DNA of 20,223 nt from the NCBI GenBank assembly GCA_018398765.1, contig JAHBMJ010002311.1, positions 1-20,223 on the forward strand, read 5' to 3'. The position numbers were made by a program, and so were the translations under genes. This DNA is from Chromera velia (lineage: Eukaryota > Sar > Chromeraceae). This document shows positions 15,227-20,223 of the stretch, in pieces; within the stretch, counting starts at the first letter, position 1, and every line of letters begins with the position of its first letter. The notes below the pieces were generated by a model. That model saw nothing but the letters and a program-made list of their open reading frames with translations, was not told the DNA's origin and made no database searches.

Positions 15227-15429
15227 TTTGGAGATGCGAGCAGAGCGAGCGGCTCTGTAGCTGTAACCCTATATTCAGGAAAAGATCCACGTTTTAGCAT
15301 GATGGCGTCCAACCGGCCTATGCACTGACATATATATATATACAGCTGTAGGCGTTGATGACACATAGCGTACGCGGCGCAGGATCTGCGTGCATGCCGC
15401 GCGCCGGCCGCGGCGCGGTGCGCTTAATT

Positions 15430-16680
15430 ATGGTTGCTCGCATCAGAACCGATTATCTGGCTTTTCATGCCAGGGCCCTGCACGCTTTTTTTATTAATTG
15501 GCTGTGTGTGTAAGTCGTCATTGCATCAGATCTGCCTTACTGAATGCTTATGCGCTTTATCCCCTTATTCGTACTTACTTCGATCGTGTGTGTTGAAACT
15601 TCTGTTGTGCTTTGTCGGGGAGCGGGAACTACCTTGGTGACTCCCTCTTCCGGTGAGTCCAGTCGTCTTGATCTGCAGATGTGCAGATTGTGTGAAGTTG
15701 TTATATTACGTCAAAAAAAGATGCCACTTGCTGAATGTTGATGCGCTCTGTCCTCTACTTCTGACGTGTGTATACGCAGGATTTGGAACTCCTCTTATGC
15801 TTTGTCGGGCAGGTGGAGCTGCCTTTGTCTCTAAGCTCTTCCGTTGAGTATACAGTCCCGTCTCTGCCCATCTGCAGATTGTATGAAGTTGTTGCAGTGC
15901 GTCATGCGGCGTCAGACTGGGCGTCAGGAAAGGATGTGCCCTGGTGAATGCTCATGGACTTTCTCCCCTCCTTCTCATGTATATGTATGCAGGATTTGGG
16001 ACTCTAGTTGTGCTTTGTCGGGGAGATGGATCGAGTCCTTGTGGAATCTTCTCTGGTGGGTTCTGGGTATTATTTGGGAAAAGGGTTGAAAGCAACGCCC
16101 CAGACCCGTTAGGCAACCATGCAGTAGAAATATATCTTTTCCTCTTTATGAAACGCCTTAAAGTTTTCTCTTGCTTACTCGCCAGCAGATTTTGCTCTCG
16201 CTCTATTGTACTAGGGGGCTTGTTTTGATTTCCTCCCTCCCGTCTCCTTTGTATTTTCTGCCTACATCAGCAAACGACCCAGATTTCTCAGAGAGGGATT
16301 GGCCCGGACGTCTTTTTGTGGCTGATTTATGTGCCTCTTGGTTTTCCTGCAGTTTCGGATCCTTTCTGTCGTTCAAGCGGGTGCTGGCTCTGTTGCTGGC
16401 GCTTGTTTTCATTCTTCTACCAGGTAGGCTCTCTATGTGAATGTCTGTGTGATACTGTCTGATGCGTGGCACTGCTGCTCCTTGTGATAATGCATATAGT
16501 GTATCAAGGTTTACATGCGGAGGAGCAGGACTGGGCTGGGGGTTGAGGGTAAACGAGAATGTCAACTTGAAAGAGCGGGATACATACTAGGGAGCTGCGA
16601 AAGAGAGGGCGTCCAAGAAGAAGAGGGGTAGACAGGGTGTGAGCTCAGGAGGAAGGGGGAGCGGCGGCGAGCGGCGGCAA

Positions 16681-16711
<31 letters not shown>

Positions 16712-17564
16712 TACTGGAAGAGAGAAAGAAGACCAAATGAGATGGTAGAGATGGTACAGATAGCAGAGAGGGTGGAGACGGCAGAGACAGCGGAGATGGT
16801 AGAGACGGTGAAGACGGTGGAGACGGCGGAGAGGGCTGAGACTGTGGGCCAGGGTGCAGTTGGGGGAGGTCAATTGGGGGGGAGGCAAGGGGAAAGGAGA
16901 CTTTAGAGGCGGTGGAGCCAGCAAAGACGGCGGAGACTGCGGAGACAGTGGAGACGGTGGAGACGGCGGAGACGGCGGAGACTGCAGAGACGGTGGAGAC
17001 GGCAGAGACGGGAGGAGGGTGCCAGGGGGAGTCAGGCACTAAAAGGGGGGGGGGCAGTTCAAAAAAAAGTTTTTCTCAGAAGGTGCGCAATGGCTTCGGA
17101 ATGTATTACGGATGGGTGATTTTACCTTGCTTTTCGTTTTTTCTTTTTGAATAATACTTGTATCGCTTATTGTTGTCGCAATTAGCGGCGCCAACAGCTC
17201 TCCAACAATATCAAACCGGCCGGTTCCATATTGTTGGGGGGGGTTAAAATTTCATTTTTTTGTTGAGGTGGGGGATCGTTCGGTTTCATTATCGAAAGCG
17301 ATGTTTTATATTTGAACTTTTGGAAATTTTGATTTTTTGACCCCCCCCCAACAATATCAAACCGGCCGGTTTGGTATTGTTGGGGAGCCGTCGGCACCGC
17401 AGGGTCTCCAACAATATCTTCACTCAAATTCTTGATATCACAGAAGTAGAATACATGTATTACGTATGCACGCAGTAATCTGATTGTACGTTTCAGTTCT
17501 CTGTCTTTTCTGAACTGTTGTCTGTGCAGGACACAAGATTCAGAAGTGTGCAAAGGTCCCCTGA
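15430..17564 (+). CDS. Speculative 4-exon gene for an ~82-aa membrane protein
   Basis: A self-consistent spliced model, not recognised by homology. Exon 1 is 15430-15509 (ATG; MVARIRTDYLAFHARALH..., donor GTAAGT). Exon 2 is 15993-16055 (acceptor TGCAG, donor GTGGGT; VIWDSSCALSGRWIESLWN...). Exon 3 is 16353-16423 (FGSFLSFKRVLALLLALVF..., a membrane-spanning segment preceded by KR, donor GTAGGC). Exon 4 is 17530-17564 (GHKIQKCAKVP then TGA). The phases 2, 2 and 1 match at every junction, and the product is a short protein with one hydrophobic helix and a basic tail. Exon 2 is the third copy of a triplicated cassette; copies 1 and 2 each lack one splice site. The last intron (1106 nt) carries the G-run, minisatellite and foldback element. 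The exons are short and the codon pattern is not decisive, so this could be chance. Confidence 0.25.
15517..16060. repeat. Triplicated ~190-213-bp unit containing an exon-like cassette
   Basis: Anchors recur in order. TGAATG occurs at 15541, 15732 and 15945. The exon-like CTTTGTCGG occurs at 15610, 15800 and 16013. An intron word, TGCAGATTGTRTGAAGTTGTT, occurs at about 15682 and 15872. In the aligned cassette, copy 2 and copy 3 have an acceptor (GCAG before GATTTGG), while copy 1 has lost about 9 bp including the AG. Copy 1 and copy 3 have a donor (GTGAGT at 15653, GTGGGT at 16056), while copy 2 reads TTGAGT. Only copy 3 keeps both. Confidence 0.75.
16681..16710. repeat. Run of 30 consecutive G
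   Basis: An uninterrupted poly-G, preceded by GCGGCGGC-type sequence. It can form G-quadruplex and is error-prone in replication and sequencing, so the exact length is uncertain. Confidence 0.95.
16741..17019. repeat. 9-bp minisatellite (consensus GGAGACGGC), purine-rich strand
   Basis: Nearly perfect 9-bp periodicity is visible from about 16918 to 17019, and a more diverged version from 16741 to 16850. It reads TAETVETAET on plus and VSAVSTVSAV on minus. These are repeat translations; neither has other signs of coding. Confidence 0.85.
17185..17400. mobile_element. MITE-like foldback element, 216 bp, with ~60-bp terminal inverted repeats
   Basis: The left end starts GCGGCGCCAACAGCTCTCC. 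The reverse complement of the right end starts GCGGTGCCGACGGCTCCCC. Both then continue with CAACAATA(T/C)CAAACCGGCCGG and TATTGTTGGGGGGGG into (T/G)(T/C)AAAA. Each terminal repeat is itself a near-perfect palindrome (17202-17237 and 17348-17384, centred on AACCGGCCGGTT). The interior of about 90 bp is A/T-rich and noncoding. I see no transposase and no clear target-site duplication. CTCCAACAATATC recurs once more immediately outside the right end (17406). Confidence 0.7.
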
Positions 17565-17729
17565 GATGCCACCTCTGCGTGGTTACTATGGATAAGCATG
17601 TGATTAATGAGTCTCTAAAAAGAATATTGCCGTTCTGGCTCTATTGACACAAGTTGATTCCCTCATGCCCTTCTACTTTTCTCCATATTTTCCAGTTGGA
17701 GCGCACAGCTTCTTTTCTTTCCCTTTCCC

Positions 17730-17814
17730 TTTCATCTTTATTTTTTTTTTCCCTTCTTTCCTTAATAATTGTTGTTTTCGTGCCTTCCTCCTTTTCTTCC
17801 CTCCTTCCTTTCTT

Positions 17815-17869
<55 letters not shown>

Positions 17870-18600
17870 TTCCCCCCCTCTCTCTTTCTCTCTTTGTGAC
17901 TTTCTTTTTTCCTTCCTTCTTCGATCCCTTCTTTTTTTTTTTCTTTGTCGGAGTCCCTTCTTTCCGTCTTTCCTTCCTCCCTTCATTGCATCGTTCCCTC
18001 CTCCTACTTTCGTTCTTTCTTTCGTTCAAAATTTTTTGAGCTTTCTGTGTCTGTTTCCTTTCTGTCTTTCATTCTTGCTTTCTTCCGTCGTTTCTCTCAT
18101 CCTTCTTCTATTTGTTTCTTTCCTTCCTTCCACTTTTCTTTCCTTAAAGTTCCTCCCTTCCTTCTTTCCTTCCTTCCTTTCTTTCTTCCTTCCTTCCTTC
18201 CTTCCTTCCTTCTTCCTTCCTTCGTTGCCCTGTCTCTCCTTTTGCTTCTTTCTTCTTTCCCCTGTTGTTTTCTTCTTTCCTTGAAGTTCCTTCTTTTTTC
18301 ATTTTCTTCTGTCCTTTATCCCTGCCTGCCGTTCTTCCTTCCTTCCTTCCTTCCTTCCTCTCTTTCTTCCTTCTTTTTTCTTATTTTTTTAATTCCTTTC
18401 TTCCTTCCTTCCTTCTGTCCTGCCTTCCGTGTTTATTAATTGGTCTTCCTTCTTTCTTCATCTAAGACTCCTTACTTTCCTTCCTTCCTTCCTTGCTTCA
18501 TTTCTTCCTTCCTTTTTCTTTTTCTCGTTTGTTTGCCTTCTTTCTTCCTCCATTTCCGTTGCCTTCCTGTTTTGCTTACTTGTTTTGTTTTCTTCCCTCA
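17730..18600. repeat. ~870-bp polypyrimidine tract, (TTCC)n and (TC)n
   Basis: The plus strand is almost entirely T and C: TC arrays at about 17815-17870 and TTCC arrays around 18165-18215, 18335-18360 and 18475-18495, with few purines. It yields long Ser/Phe/Leu reading frames on plus and Lys/Arg/Glu frames on minus, which I do not take as genes. It lies immediately upstream of a probable acceptor at 18632. Confidence 0.9.
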
Positions 18601-18632
18601 CCCAATGGATGTCATTTATGCGTTCAAGGCAG

Positions 18633-18750
18633 AGACACTCTGAGTTTCCGTGATTTGTCCTACAAGAAGTTGGTGTCTCAGAATGTCATTCTTTGGGCAG
18701 TGGTAGAAGAAGTACAGAAACGACTCTTCAATCAGAATCGATCTGAATAA
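18633..18750 (+). CDS. Probable terminal exon of an unidentified plus-strand gene
   Basis: After the acceptor-like GGCAG at 18632 (an alternative is AAG at 18628) the frame reads DTLSFRDLSYKKLVSQN, then VILWAVVEEVQKRL and FNQNRSE, with stop TAA at 18748-18750. Composition changes abruptly here from pyrimidine-only to balanced, protein-like sequence, and the end looks like an amphipathic helix. I recognise no family and cannot see the preceding exon. It may belong to the speculative gene just upstream or to a separate one. The same frame runs back into the low-complexity tract, so the left boundary is a choice based on the splice-site look alone. Confidence 0.4.
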
Positions 18751-20223
18751 CAAATGGAACAAAACGGCTTAAACATTAGCTTTTTCAAGGTTCTCTCTTG
18801 AAATAACATTTAAAAAATATTAAATTTTAGTTTTCGGTCATTGTTTTGATAGTATGAAAATTCAAAACTCATTCTCACTGAACTATTTTTAAAAGAATTT
18901 TCCAGAGAATTAATTTTATTCTAGTCTGACATTTGTAGTGAAAACTTTAAAATATATAGATTATGTAGATAGATTATAGTTTTTTTTTAACTTTTTGCGC
19001 ACACACATACTTAATCGAATAATAGTCAAATTTCAAAACTTTTTTAGCTAACAGTATCATTAAACAGATTTAGATTTGAGAAATATTCATGCGCAACAGT
19101 TGGCAGTCACTGTTGATCAATCACCTTTAATTAGCTAGCGCTAGAATTACTTTTAAAAACTTGAATCTAAATTTATAAATATTTGTTATCAGCTTATTTA
19201 TCATTGATAAACTAAAAAAAAAATAGTCTAATTAACCTATATTTTATGTCAAGAAAATGTAGAATAATACTATCAATATAAAGGTCAGACTTCAGCATAG
19301 AGGTCCATTTTCAAGCATAGGGACTTTAGACGGACATGGAAACCTAACACGCCTACTCATTCACCCATTTACTCAAAGACACAAGGATTCACGGCCCAAA
19401 GTCAGTACAGACAGGAAATCATATATATTGCATGGCAGGCTTAAACTGTATCAAACAGGGTGAATAGAGCTAGAGGAAAGCCATAGGTGGCCGGGTTCAG
19501 CAGGTTGCTCGCAGTAGAGAGTCGCATACGCTTACTAGCAGATTGTCCCTGGCTGTCTCCCTTTCATTTATGGAGTCAAATAAACAGGAGGAATACGAAG
19601 ACAGGACCAGATTGACTACTCACCTTTCCTTGGAGTAGGACAGGTAGGGACCTGACCAAAGGACAGATCTGCTTAGTCCGGAAACAATATGAAACTCGCA
19701 ACTGACAGATTGAGACGCGCGGAGACGGCGTTTGAAGAGTAGTGTTTTCACCCAGCTCTCACTCACTCTCACGCCCACGTCTACCCATGTCCGTCATTAA
19801 GTTAAAGATTTCCCTCATCTGCTCACCCACATTACAAAGTCTGACAAAGCTGTTGAACAGCGCATCTGATAGCACATCTGAATTCAGACCTCAGAGGCGG
19901 TTGAATTCAATCATGCATGCGTAAAATTTTTACTGCGCGGTCCCGTAAGGCGTTTGCGACCCGAAATGTGGGGAAGTAAGTAAGTGGCGCGCGTGCGAAA
20001 TTCGGTGTAGGGGGCTACAGATACCGTGGCTCGGGGGCCACGGCATCGGCAAAAATTCTATTGGAGGAAAGTGCCCTTCAAGCAGCTCGCACGAAGCAGT
20101 TGACCGTATACCCTGGACATTAATTTGTGTGCATTTTTATAAAAAATAAATTATAGATGCATTCAACTTTAAAGAAATCTAGTCCTGAAGAAAATTTACT
20201 TTTCAAATCATTTACTGTCATTT
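18751..20223. other. Right-end region without a recognisable gene
   Basis: 18760-19260 is strongly A/T-rich with short homopolymers. From 19260 on composition is balanced. A minus-strand donor-like site (AAAG then GTGAGT) ends at 19625, next to an open minus frame of roughly 45 codons, and a 60-codon plus frame lies at 19742-19924. Neither shows a motif. Nothing else is supported. Confidence 0.5.
20020..20047. repeat. Hairpin, 11-bp stem with one mismatch, 6-nt loop
   Basis: GATACCGTGGC and GCCACGGCATC flank TCGGGG. It is a stable stem in an otherwise unassigned region; no T tract follows. It may be a structured RNA element or chance. Confidence 0.55.

Larger units (their letters stand above)
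13084..15429. other. Intergenic region downstream of the FBPase-like gene
   Basis: The first part must hold the FBPase-like 3' UTR. Between about 13550 and 14280 the plus strand is T/C-rich and stays open in one frame (13856-14278, ATG start, 140 codons, two hydrophobic stretches). I recognise no domain, and overlapping frames on the other strand are just as long, so I do not call it a gene. From about 14590 to 15110 the DNA is A/T-rich and featureless by eye. From 15120 to 15430 it turns GC-rich with two hairpins and ends in a CG-rich patch (15374-15422) resembling the one in the SHMT/FBPase promoter. Confidence 0.5.

Noticed and set aside
15097-15366. Overlapping open frames on both strands (89 and 73 codons)
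   Set aside because: No recognisable domain; the sequence includes strong inverted repeats, which fit a noncoding or mobile-element remnant better.
16562-17154. Pro/Ser/Val-rich minus frames and a TAETVET plus frame
   Set aside because: Translations of the 9-bp minisatellite and the G30 run.
17644-18465. Long plus-strand Phe/Leu/Ser/Pro frames resembling membrane proteins, and minus-strand Lys/Arg/Glu frames
   Set aside because: Pure consequence of the polypyrimidine (TTCC/TC) tract; all frames stay open because the strand has almost no purines.
19560-19770. Minus-strand exon ending at donor-like AAAG/GTGAGT (19625)
   Set aside because: The frame is open for only about 45 codons with no motif and no partner exon in view; not enough to call.

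Overview
The window looks like nuclear DNA of a repeat-rich, intron-rich protist. Two genes are securely recognised from conserved protein motifs. Both are split into many short exons (38-278 nt) by GT-AG introns of 212-657 nt that are packed with CA/GA, TC/TG and tetranucleotide microsatellites. GCATGC/TGCATGC words recur. An alveolate (chromerid alga, or a coccidian with long introns) is my best guess, but this rests on gene style only. I see nothing bacterial, no operons, and no convincing tRNA or rRNA gene.

Layout. 1-576: the 3' end of an unidentified plus-strand gene, whose last exon encodes one membrane helix and a basic tail. 577-2976: intergenic/3'-flanking DNA containing an A/T-rich, strikingly CTAG-rich block. 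2977-7859 (minus): a complete 10-exon serine hydroxymethyltransferase (SHMT) of plant-mitochondrial type, 510 aa with a likely mitochondrial presequence. 7860-8468: a 609-bp divergent promoter region with an 18-bp CG palindrome. 8469-13083 (plus): an 8-exon fructose-1,6-bisphosphatase (FBPase) family protein of 395 aa in which most metal-binding and catalytic residues are replaced. 13084-15429: intergenic, with several hairpins. 15430-17564 (plus): a speculative small membrane-protein gene built around a triplicated, decaying exon cassette. Its last intron holds a 30-G run, a 9-bp minisatellite and a foldback (MITE-like) element. 17730-18600: a nearly pure pyrimidine tract. 18633-18750: a probable terminal exon of another plus-strand gene. 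18751-20223: A/T-rich DNA with no recognisable gene.

Functionally, SHMT (one-carbon/glycine metabolism) and the FBPase-like protein are divergently paired and may share a promoter. The FBPase reading frame is intact across all eight exons although the active site is degraded, so it is better read as a pseudoenzyme or regulatory paralogue than as a dead gene. The most unusual structural signals are that pseudoenzyme, the exon triplication, the foldback element, and introns whose 5' splice sites are iterated as GTNN tetranucleotide repeats.
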